DNA from: JBEEPE01 sp964489645
GTDB taxonomy: Bacteria; Verrucomicrobiota; Verrucomicrobiia; Chthoniobacterales; Chthoniobacteraceae
NCBI GenBank assembly: GCA_964489645.1
Contig: CAZAZT010000198.1
Span: 1-5,210, forward strand
DNA: 5,210 nt
Direction: 5' to 3'
In this document: positions 1 to 5,210 of the stretch, in pieces
Position numbering within the stretch: position 1 is the first letter of the stretch
Layout of the letters: each line of letters opens with the position of its first letter
Made by a program: the position numbers and the translations under genes
Notes under the pieces: generated by a model
Told to the model about the DNA's origin: nothing
The model's input: the letters and a program-made list of their open reading frames with translations, nothing else
Databases searched by the model: none

Positions 1-70
1 CGTCGAGTTGGGTGAAAATCACGTTTCCCTCGATTTTCGAGTCGTAGGCGACGGGTGCGATTTGGGACAT
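1..70 (-). CDS. nuoB: Partial CDS, probable N-terminus of NADH-quinone oxidoreductase subunit B
   Basis: Reading leftward from an ATG at 70-68, the frame stays open to the window edge and gives 23 residues, including YDSKIEGNVIFTQLD. NuoB proteins typically have a short variable N-terminus, then a segment of the form N-V-x-x-T-x-L-D just before the conserved W-A-R and CCAIE region, and this fits that first segment. NuoB carries iron-sulfur cluster N2 in the peripheral arm of complex I, where electrons pass to quinone at the membrane. The cysteines that would prove the identity lie outside the window, so the name rests on a short resemblance recalled from the family. The frame is also open upstream to another ATG at 148-146, which would add 26 residues; a stop at 160-158 bounds it. 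I prefer the start at 70 because the extension shows no family-like features. Neither start has a clear Shine-Dalgarno site. The gene is divergent from the helicase gene. Confidence 0.45.
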   Translation of the reverse strand, partial: MSQIAPVAYDSKIEGNVIFTQLD

Positions 71-78
71 GGGGATAT

Positions 79-88
79 AACCTAGGTT
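79..88. repeat. 10-bp perfect palindrome AACCTAGGTT in the divergent intergenic region
   Basis: The sequence AACCTAGGTT equals its own reverse complement. It lies 9 bases upstream of the probable nuoB start at 70 and about 80 bases upstream of the helicase start. On the - strand it runs directly into an AT-rich stretch, TTATAT, that resembles a -10 element. A dimeric repressor or activator could bind here, but this is inference: one 10-bp palindrome with no second copy in the window may be chance. If the - strand gene really starts at 148, the palindrome is inside coding sequence. I see no convincing -35/-10 pair for either gene in 71-169. Confidence 0.3.
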
Positions 89-169
89 TTCCGACGGTAG
101 CGGCAAGTTTCGATTCAGAGAGCTTGAGGCGTTGGCGTGAGGGGGCATCTTAGGGGATCACATTGAGGG

Positions 170-2290
170 ATGACGAAGCGTGTTTACCAGATTCGGCCGC
201 AGGATCCTGTTCGTTCAGGGTTGACGATCGATTACGCGGCGGAGCTGAACGGGGAGCAGTTGGCGGCAGTGGAGGCGCCTCCTGGACCGGCGTTGGTGAT
301 TGCTGGGGCGGGGAGTGGGAAGACGAGGACATTGACCTACCGCGTGGCGTACCTTTTGGAGAACGGGATCGATCCACGGCGTATTCTTCTCCTGACCTTC
401 ACCAACAAGGCGGCGCGGGAGATGTTGGAACGGGTGGCTGCGTTAGTGAACTGTGACACGACCCAGCTATGGGGCGGGACTTTCCACTCGGTTGGAAACC
501 GGATTTTGCGACGCCACCCGGAGGCGGCTGGCTTGAGCGAGGGGTTCACCATCCTCGATCGGGACGATGTGGAGAGCATGTGGGATGGGGTTGCCGATGA
601 GGTCAGCAAGGCGTTTTCTGGATTGCCGATGCCGAAGGGTAATGTTTTGGCGGAGTTGTTCAGCTACCAAGTCAATGCGGGGCGTCCGATGCAGGAGGTG
701 GTTTTGGAGAGGTTTCCGGCCTTGGCGGAGCGGTCAGAGGTGGTGGATGCATTGGCTAAAGGTTTTCGAGGCAGGAAGGGGCGTGCGAATGCGGTGGATT
801 TTGATGACCTGATTGTCCGGACGGTGGGTTTATTGAAAGAGCATCCGGAGATCGCCGAGTTCTATCAGAGGCAGTTCCAGTTCGTGTTGATTGATGAGTA
901 TCAAGACACGAACCCGCTTCAGGCGGAGTTCATTGGATTGCTGGCTGCGCGGCACCGGAATGTCATGGCAGTGGGGGATGACGCGCAGGCCATCTATTCA
1001 TGGCGCGGGGCTGACATCCGCAACATGCTGGATTTCACCGAGCGATATCCAGGGGCTACGGTCTATAAAATCGAGCAGAACTACCGTAGCACTCCTCAAA
1101 TTTTGGGGGTTGCAAATGCGGTGATCTCGGGAAATCGAAGCCAGTTCCCGAAGGAGCTTCGGGCTGTTCGTCCGTCGGGCTGCGCTCCTGGGATTGCGAG
1201 GGTGATGAGTTCAGCGGATCAGGCGGCCTTGGTGGCTCAGCGGATCGAGGAGTTAGTGGATGAGGGGGTTGACCCGGGGGAAATTGCGGTGCTTTACCGG
1301 GCGCATTTTCATTCGATGGAGATCCAGATGGAGCTGACTCGGCGCCGGATCCCTTTTGGCATCACGAGTGGGTTACGTTTTTTTGAGCAGGCGCACGTGA
1401 AGGACGTTGCATCCGTGCTGAAGTTCTTGGTGAACGTCACGGATGAGATGGCCTTCAAGCGTGTGGTTCGGTTGATGCCGGGCGTGGGGGCGAAGGCGGC
1501 TGAGACGATCTGGACATCGGTCCGCGATTTGACCGAGGGGATGCTTCGTCCGGCAGGGTCGGCACCTGGTTTGCCGGAGATTCCCTCGGACTTACCGGCT
1601 GACGCGTTTGTGCCTGTGCCAGAGCGCGATGTGCGGGAGCGGCTGCAAGTGGCTGCGGGGGTGGCTTGTGAGTTGCCGGAGTTATTGCGCGGAGTGAAGG
1701 TGCCGGCGAAAGCTTCGTCGATGTGGGAGCAGTTTGTGGAGACCCTTGCCGAATGTGTGGGGGAAGAAGGTTTCTTGGAACCGGCCGCGATGCTTCGTTC
1801 GATTGTGGAGGGTTTTTACGATGACCACGCGCGGTTGGAGTACGCGAACTACGATCTGCGGAGGGAGGATTTGATGACGCTGGTGGGATTTGCGGGTCAG
1901 TATAACGATCCGTTAGAGTTCTTGGACCAGTTGGCTTTGGTGAGTTCGGTGGAGAGACCGGATGAGGATGAGGGAGAGTCGGTCGTGACGTTGAGTAGCG
2001 TTCACCAAGCGAAAGGGTTGGAATGGAGGGCGGTGTTTGTGGTTTGGATGGCGGAGGGTGCTTTCCCGAGTGGGCGGTCGTTGGAGAATGAGGCGGCGAT
2101 GGAGGAGGAACGGCGTTTGTTTTACGTGGCGGTGACGCGGGCTCGGGAGCAGTTGCTGTTGACGTTTCCGTACATGCGGACGGTGGGAAGGGGCGGAGGG
2201 GGAGACTCGATCCAGCGGCCATCTCGCTTTTTGGGAGAGATTCCCGAGGGGCTGCTGGAGGAGTGGGAGGTTTCTGGAGGGGCTTGGTGA
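170..2290 (+). CDS. UvrD/PcrA/Rep-family ATP-dependent DNA helicase (SF1A)
   Basis: This 706-residue protein is an ATP-driven 3'-to-5' DNA translocase and helicase, expected in the cytoplasm in repair or in clearing replication forks. Family motifs appear in order: Q motif LNGEQ (26-30), Walker A GAGSGKT (46-52), motif Ia TFTNKAAREM (76-85), Ib GTFHS (103-107), motif II DEYQD (242-246), motif III GDDAQAIYSWRGAD (269-282), motif IV QNYRST (303-308), motif V with SVHQAKGLEW (610-619) and motif VI with EEERRLFYVAVTRAR (645-659). Between motifs IV and V lies a 2B-like region with a helix-hairpin-helix-like MPGVGAKA (436-443) and a proline-rich linker (about 460-486). Only 47 residues follow motif VI, including a glycine-rich stretch, so the C-terminal Tudor-like domain of UvrD and PcrA seems absent. 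The ATG at 170 is preferred because an in-frame TGA at 164-166 rules out an earlier start. GAGGG abuts the ATG and AGGGG lies 13 bases upstream, neither well spaced. The family is certain; uvrD, pcrA and rep cannot be told apart here. Confidence 0.95.
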   Translation: MTKRVYQIRPQDPVRSGLTIDYAAELNGEQLAAVEAPPGPALVIAGAGSGKTRTLTYRVAYLLENGIDPRRILLLTFTNKAAREMLERVAALVNCDTTQLWGGTFHSVGNRILRRHPEAAGLSEGFTILDRDDVESMWDGVADEVSKAFSGLPMPKGNVLAELFSYQVNAGRPMQEVVLERFPALAERSEVVDALAKGFRGRKGRANAVDFDDLIVRTVGLLKEHPEIAEFYQRQFQFVLIDEYQDTNPLQAEFIGLLAARHRNVMAVGDDAQAIYSWRGADIRNMLDFTERYPGATVYKIEQNYRSTPQILGVANAVISGNRSQFPKELRAVRPSGCAPGIARVMSSADQAALVAQRIEELVDEGVDPGEIAVLYRAHFHSMEIQMELTRRRIPFGITSGLRFFEQAHVKDVASVLKFLVNVTDEMAFKRVVRLMPGVGAKAAETIWTSVRDLTEGMLRPAGSAPGLPEIPSDLPADAFVPVPERDVRERLQVAAGVACELPELLRGVKVPAKASSMWEQFVETLAECVGEEGFLEPAAMLRSIVEGFYDDHARLEYANYDLRREDLMTLVGFAGQYNDPLEFLDQLALVSSVERPDEDEGESVVTLSSVHQAKGLEWRAVFVVWMAEGAFPSGRSLENEAAMEEERRLFYVAVTRAREQLLLTFPYMRTVGRGGGGDSIQRPSRFLGEIPEGLLEEWEVSGGAW

Positions 2291-2364
2291 AGGTGCTCGC
2301 TGAACGAGGGGGGACGGCTAAAAAAAATGGATGGCGGCTTGGACTGCTGCTGACGATTGCTTAA
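2287..2364 (+). CDS. Possible 25-residue small ORF overlapping the helicase stop codon
   Basis: A GTG start at 2287 overlaps the helicase stop codon in the arrangement GTGA, and the frame runs 25 codons to a TAA at 2362-2364. A good Shine-Dalgarno-like GGAGGGG (2276-2282) sits 4 bases upstream of the GTG, better placed than any such site at the three full genes. The peptide has a basic, polar first part, MKVLAERGGTAKKNG, followed by the hydrophobic tail WRLGLLLTIA, loosely like a short membrane anchor. I do not recognise it. The purine-rich site is also coding sequence for the helicase C-terminus in a generally G-rich strand, so it may be chance. The ORF could also be a decayed gene start. 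No function is assigned. Confidence 0.2.
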   Translation: MKVLAERGGTAKKNGWRLGLLLTIA

Positions 2365-2417
2365 GGTTGAGGGCTTGCCTCGTCATTTGGCGGGCATGAA
2401 ACGTTAAACTTTTGAAT

Positions 2418-2792
2418 ATGATCACGGCTTCTTTGACTGGTTTTGTTGCGGATTTGACATCGGTGTTTGCTCAGGCGGCTGCGGGGTCTGGCGATCCGGC
2501 TCCCCCCTCTCCCGGCGGCATGATGGTCCCGATGGTGGCCGTGTTCGTGATCATGTATTTCTTGGTGATCCGTCCTCAGAACAAGAGGCAGAAGCAGTTG
2601 CAGGAGATGGTTTCCAACTTGAAGACTGGCGACCGTGTGGTGACCAACGGCGGCATCCATGGGCAGGTTGCGAATGTGAAGGATGGTCAGACCTTGGTGC
2701 TGAAGATTGCGGACAACGTGAAGATCGAGGTCGAGAAGAGCGCCATTGCGACCATTGTGAAGGACGCGAAAGAAACTCCCGCTGCCGCTTAA
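2418..2792 (+). CDS. yajC: YajC, Sec translocon accessory membrane protein
   Basis: This 124-residue protein is the YajC subunit that associates with SecDF and YidC at the SecYEG protein-export channel in the inner membrane; its exact role is not settled. It has a 35-residue N-terminal part rich in Ala, Gly and Pro, including FAQAAAGSG, then one membrane segment (about 36-51, VPMVAVFVIMYFLVI). The family hallmark RPQNKRQK follows at 52-59, then the conserved soluble segment LKTGDRVVTNGGIHGQV (68-84). The tail is short and Ala-rich. The length is close to the usual 100-120 residues, and AQA/Gly-rich starts are common in the family. An in-frame TGA at 2397-2399 bounds the start to TTG 2412 or ATG 2418; I chose the ATG. 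No Shine-Dalgarno site precedes either. The gene stands 89 bases ahead of secDF on the same strand, the classic yajC-secD order, and the two are probably co-transcribed. Confidence 0.95.
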   Translation: MITASLTGFVADLTSVFAQAAAGSGDPAPPSPGGMMVPMVAVFVIMYFLVIRPQNKRQKQLQEMVSNLKTGDRVVTNGGIHGQVANVKDGQTLVLKIADNVKIEVEKSAIATIVKDAKETPAAA

Positions 2793-2860
2793 ATCTGAGC
2801 CCTGCTGCTGGGTCTGTTTGAACTGATTTTGCGTTGAAGAAGCAATACGGGTCCTGAAAA

Positions 2861-2874
2861 TCCTCTTTCCCCCT
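2861..2874 (+). promoter_or_regulatory. secDF: Pyrimidine tract just upstream of the secDF start
   Basis: TCCTCTTTCCCCCT is 14 consecutive pyrimidines, ending 7 bases before the secDF ATG and followed by AT-rich GAATAAT. There is no Shine-Dalgarno sequence in this leader. In other bacteria, pyrimidine-rich unstructured leaders can bind ribosomal protein S1 and replace the Shine-Dalgarno contact, so this tract may help ribosome loading. That role is inference. The tract stands out because the surrounding + strand is strongly purine-rich. The rest of the yajC-secDF gap (2793-2860) shows no convincing promoter or terminator. Confidence 0.3.
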
Positions 2875-2881
2875 GAATAAT

Positions 2882-5209
2882 ATGAGCCCTGAGTTAACGT
2901 TCTTTGTCGGACTGGTGATCGCGATTCTGTTCGGATGGTATTTCCTGACGGCGAGCGATCGGTATAAGCGCATATTAGGCAGCATATTGACCGTATTGTT
3001 GACCGCGCTGGCGGTTTCGTACTCGTATCCGCCGGACAAGAAAATCCCTAGGGGTTTGGATTTGAAGGGCGGGACCTCGTTTTTGTTGCGGTTGATGGCT
3101 GAGGCTGACGAGGGCGGAGTGAAGCGCGACATCACTCCGGCGATGGTGGATCAAGCCCGTGAGGTGATCCGGAAGCGGGTTGATTCGATGGGAACCAGTG
3201 AACCGATCATTGTTCCAGAGGGAACGGACCGGATTTTGGTGCAGATCCCGGGATTGGATGCGACGCGTTTGGACGAGACGCGGACGCAGTTGCAGCGGGT
3301 GGCGAAGTTGGAGTTCAAGATGGTGCACCCGCAGAGTGACGGGATTCTTGCGGGGACTGTGCCTCCTGATCCGGCCTACAAGATTGAGGTTTACCGTGAG
3401 AAGCGCAGTGCGAAAGGTGCTCAGAGTGCGGCGGTTGAGGAGCGGTTGGTGGTCAAGAAGAAGGCGGACATCCCTGGAAGCATGGTTTCGAAGGCTTTCG
3501 CTTTCTTCGACACGCAGGGTTGGGGAGTGAGTTTGGGATTCACGGCGGATGGGGGGAAGCTGTTTGCGAAGCTGACTCAGGAGAATGTGGGGCGGAGGTT
3601 TGCGATCGCGTTGGACGGAGAGGTTCAGTCAGCGCCGGTGATTCGCGAGGCGATCACGGGGGGGAGCGCGCAGATCACGGGTTCTTTCAGCGAGCAGGAG
3701 GCTCGGAACCTGGCGAGTGTGTTGGAGAATCCATTGCAGACGCCTGTGCGGATTGAGGAGACGCGTTCGGCATCCGCTTCGTTGGGTGCGGATTCGATCA
3801 ACAGTGGGATCACCTCTGGTTTGATCGGCATTTCTCTGACTGTTTGCTGCGTGTTGGCCTACTACCGTTTTGCGGGGGTGGTAGCGAATCTTGCATTGCT
3901 GGTGAACTTCATCCTTCTCTTCGGTTCGATGGGGATGCTTGGCACGGTGGTTACACTTCCTGGGATTGCGGGGATCATCTTGACACTCGGGATGGCGATT
4001 GACGCGAATGTCCTGATTTACGAGCGGTTGCGTGAGGAGTTGGCGGCTGGAAAGCCGGTCCGAGCTGCGGTGGAGTCCGCGTTTGATCGCGCCTTCACGG
4101 CCATTTTTGATTCGAACGTCACGACATTGATCACGGCGGTGATCCTTTTCTGGAAGGCGAGTGGACCGATCAAGGGGTTTGCGGTTGCGTTGAGTTTGGG
4201 GATTGTGGCGACTTTGTTTACGGCTTTGGTTGTGACCCGCAACTTGTTCGCTTGGGCGATCGAGTGGGGGATCCTGAAACGTGTGGGGATGGGTGACATT
4301 TTCGGGGTGCCGACGTTTGATTTCCTTGGCAAACGGCGTGCGGCAGTGACGCTTTCGGTTGCGGTGATCGCGACGTCTGTGGGTCTCTTCGCGATGCGCG
4401 GGGAAAAGAACTTTGGTGTGGATTTCAAGGGTGGAGATCGCGTGGTGCTTGAGGCGACCCAGGAGAAGCCCGAGTTGGGTAAGGTTCGAGAGGCGGTAGA
4501 GGCTTTGAAGACGGGCGATGCGGTGGTCCAGATCGAGAAGAGCGCAGCGAAGGAGTTCTTCACGATCCGTTGCGCTCTCGAGAAGGGGGACCAAATCGCG
4601 GAGGCGTTGGCAAAAGATTTTCCAGCAGCGGGATTCCGAGTGGAGCAGGTTGAGCGGGTGGGCGGATTGGTGGGCGGAGAGTTGGCAAAATCTTCGCTTC
4701 TCGCGCTGGGGTTGGGAATGCTTGGGATTCTGGTCTATGTGACCGCTCGATTTGAGTTCTCCTTCGCGTTGGGAGCGTTGGTTGCACTGGTCCACGACGT
4801 GGTGATCACCATGGGGGTGTTTGCGTTCTTGGGACGCGAGCTGTCGCTGGTGATCGTCGGCGCTGTCTTGACGATTGCCGGCTATTCAGTGAACGACACG
4901 ATCGTGGTTTTTGACCGGATCCGTGAGGGGTTTGAGAATGGGCGTCCCGGCTCGGTGATGGACATCATGAACCAATGCATCAACGAGACATTGTCGCGCA
5001 CAATGTTGACGGGTGGCGTGACGTTGTTGACCACTTCGGCGCTTTTCTTCTTTGGGGGTCCTGTTTTGGCGGACTTTGCTTTGACGATCCTGATTGGAGT
5101 GCTTGTGGGGACTTATTCCTCGGTGTTTGTTGCAGCGCCGATCGTTCTCTGGTGGGGAAAAGGTCGTCGCGAGGCCATCACCGGACGCAAACCTGCAGCG
5201 ACGGTTTAG
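2882..5209 (+). CDS. secDF: Fused SecDF protein-export membrane protein
   Basis: This 775-residue inner-membrane protein joins SecD and SecF in one chain. It is complete, ending in TAG at 5207-5209. The family uses proton flow to help draw secreted proteins out of SecYEG on the periplasmic side. The SecD half has GLDLKGG (58-64), a large periplasmic P1 domain (to about 305) with RVDSMGTSEP (99-108), then five membrane helices (about 309-452) with GMAIDANVLIYERLREE (370-386). The SecF half starts near 475, with a helix at 484-504, GVDFKGG (512-518), a periplasmic domain to about 600 and five helices with YSVNDTIVVFDRIRE (668-682) and LSRTMLT. D374, D672 and R706 match by spacing the proton-pathway residues D340, D637 and R671 of Thermus SecDF, numbers recalled from the literature. 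A hydrophobic segment (5-23) before the usual first helix (31-49) predicts 13 rather than 12 spans. An in-frame TGA at 2855-2857 supports the ATG at 2882. The best partner is YajC, just upstream. Confidence 0.97.
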   Translation: MSPELTFFVGLVIAILFGWYFLTASDRYKRILGSILTVLLTALAVSYSYPPDKKIPRGLDLKGGTSFLLRLMAEADEGGVKRDITPAMVDQAREVIRKRVDSMGTSEPIIVPEGTDRILVQIPGLDATRLDETRTQLQRVAKLEFKMVHPQSDGILAGTVPPDPAYKIEVYREKRSAKGAQSAAVEERLVVKKKADIPGSMVSKAFAFFDTQGWGVSLGFTADGGKLFAKLTQENVGRRFAIALDGEVQSAPVIREAITGGSAQITGSFSEQEARNLASVLENPLQTPVRIEETRSASASLGADSINSGITSGLIGISLTVCCVLAYYRFAGVVANLALLVNFILLFGSMGMLGTVVTLPGIAGIILTLGMAIDANVLIYERLREELAAGKPVRAAVESAFDRAFTAIFDSNVTTLITAVILFWKASGPIKGFAVALSLGIVATLFTALVVTRNLFAWAIEWGILKRVGMGDIFGVPTFDFLGKRRAAVTLSVAVIATSVGLFAMRGEKNFGVDFKGGDRVVLEATQEKPELGKVREAVEALKTGDAVVQIEKSAAKEFFTIRCALEKGDQIAEALAKDFPAAGFRVEQVERVGGLVGGELAKSSLLALGLGMLGILVYVTARFEFSFALGALVALVHDVVITMGVFAFLGRELSLVIVGAVLTIAGYSVNDTIVVFDRIREGFENGRPGSVMDIMNQCINETLSRTMLTGGVTLLTTSALFFFGGPVLADFALTILIGVLVGTYSSVFVAAPIVLWWGKGRREAITGRKPAATV

Positions 5210-5210
5210 T

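Noticed and set aside
124..151. Possible + strand promoter TTGAGG / CATCTT for the helicase gene
   Set aside because: The spacing (16) is acceptable, but both elements are poor matches to consensus and the leader would be only about 11 bases. It is not strong enough to annotate.
2182..2202. G-run cluster near the helicase 3' end that resembles a G-quadruplex
   Set aside because: Only three runs have three or more G residues, with GG pairs making up the rest, so it misses the standard four-run pattern. It is explained by glycine codons in the C-terminal linker.
1455..2222. Long open frame on the - strand (255 codons) opposite the helicase gene
   Set aside because: Its translation is low-complexity, rich in Pro, Ser, Thr and Arg, as expected from the complement of a G-rich gene. 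The + strand frame has full helicase motifs across the same bases.
2351..2385. Inverted repeat TGACGA/TCGTCA with a 23-base spacer, and an inner GAGG/CCTC hairpin, as a terminator after the helicase gene
   Set aside because: The stems are short, overlap each other and are not followed by a T-run. A 6-bp match at this spacing is expected by chance in the region.
2796..2819. Possible hairpin CCC-TGCTGCT-GGG after yajC as a terminator
   Set aside because: The stem is only about 3 bp plus a wobble and the following sequence is not a T-run. It does not support separating yajC from secDF transcription.
3046..3053. 8-bp palindrome CCCTAGGG early in secDF, sharing CCTAGG with the intergenic palindrome
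   Set aside because: It lies inside the conserved I-P-R-G-L-D coding stretch and is explained by those codons. The shared core is only 6 bp.
3629..4795. Long open frame on the - strand (388 codons) opposite secDF
   Set aside because: The composition is rich in Arg, His, Gln and Asn with no recognisable domain, and it lies fully antisense to conserved SecDF motifs. It is a codon-bias shadow.

Overview
This window carries ordinary bacterial housekeeping genes. Three complete genes lie on the + strand, and the start of a fourth lies on the - strand at the left edge. The coding strand is G-rich, with many TTG, GTG, GCG and GGG codons and a moderately high GC content judged by eye. SecD and SecF are fused into one protein with yajC directly upstream. 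The yajC and secDF starts lack a Shine-Dalgarno sequence. This combination and the general style of the proteins fit a Verrucomicrobiota-type bacterium. That assignment is inference, since no rRNA or other strong taxonomic marker is present.

Layout: (1) 1-70, - strand: the first 23 residues of a protein that reads like the N-terminus of NuoB (NADH:quinone oxidoreductase subunit B), running off the left edge. (2) 71-169: a divergent intergenic region with a perfect 10-bp palindrome at 79-88. (3) 170-2290, +: an SF1A DNA helicase of the UvrD/PcrA/Rep family with all helicase motifs but a short C-terminus. (4) 2291-2417: a short intergenic region. It holds a possible 25-codon ORF that starts on the helicase stop codon, plus other tiny ORFs, an A8 tract and a G6 tract. 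(5) 2418-2792, +: YajC, the small single-membrane-span partner of the Sec translocon. (6) 2793-2881: a leader ending in a 14-nt pure pyrimidine tract just before the next start. (7) 2882-5209, +: a complete 775-residue SecDF fusion, ending one base before the window edge.

YajC and SecDF form one functional unit. SecDF uses the proton gradient to help pull secreted proteins out of the SecYEG channel, and YajC associates with SecDF and YidC at the translocon. The helicase acts in DNA repair or replication and is probably only a positional neighbour. I found no mobile element, CRISPR array, tRNA, rRNA or convincing new multi-gene system. The points most worth a second look are the extra N-terminal membrane helix of SecDF, the missing C-terminal RNA-polymerase-binding region of the helicase, and the tiny ORFs between the helicase gene and yajC.
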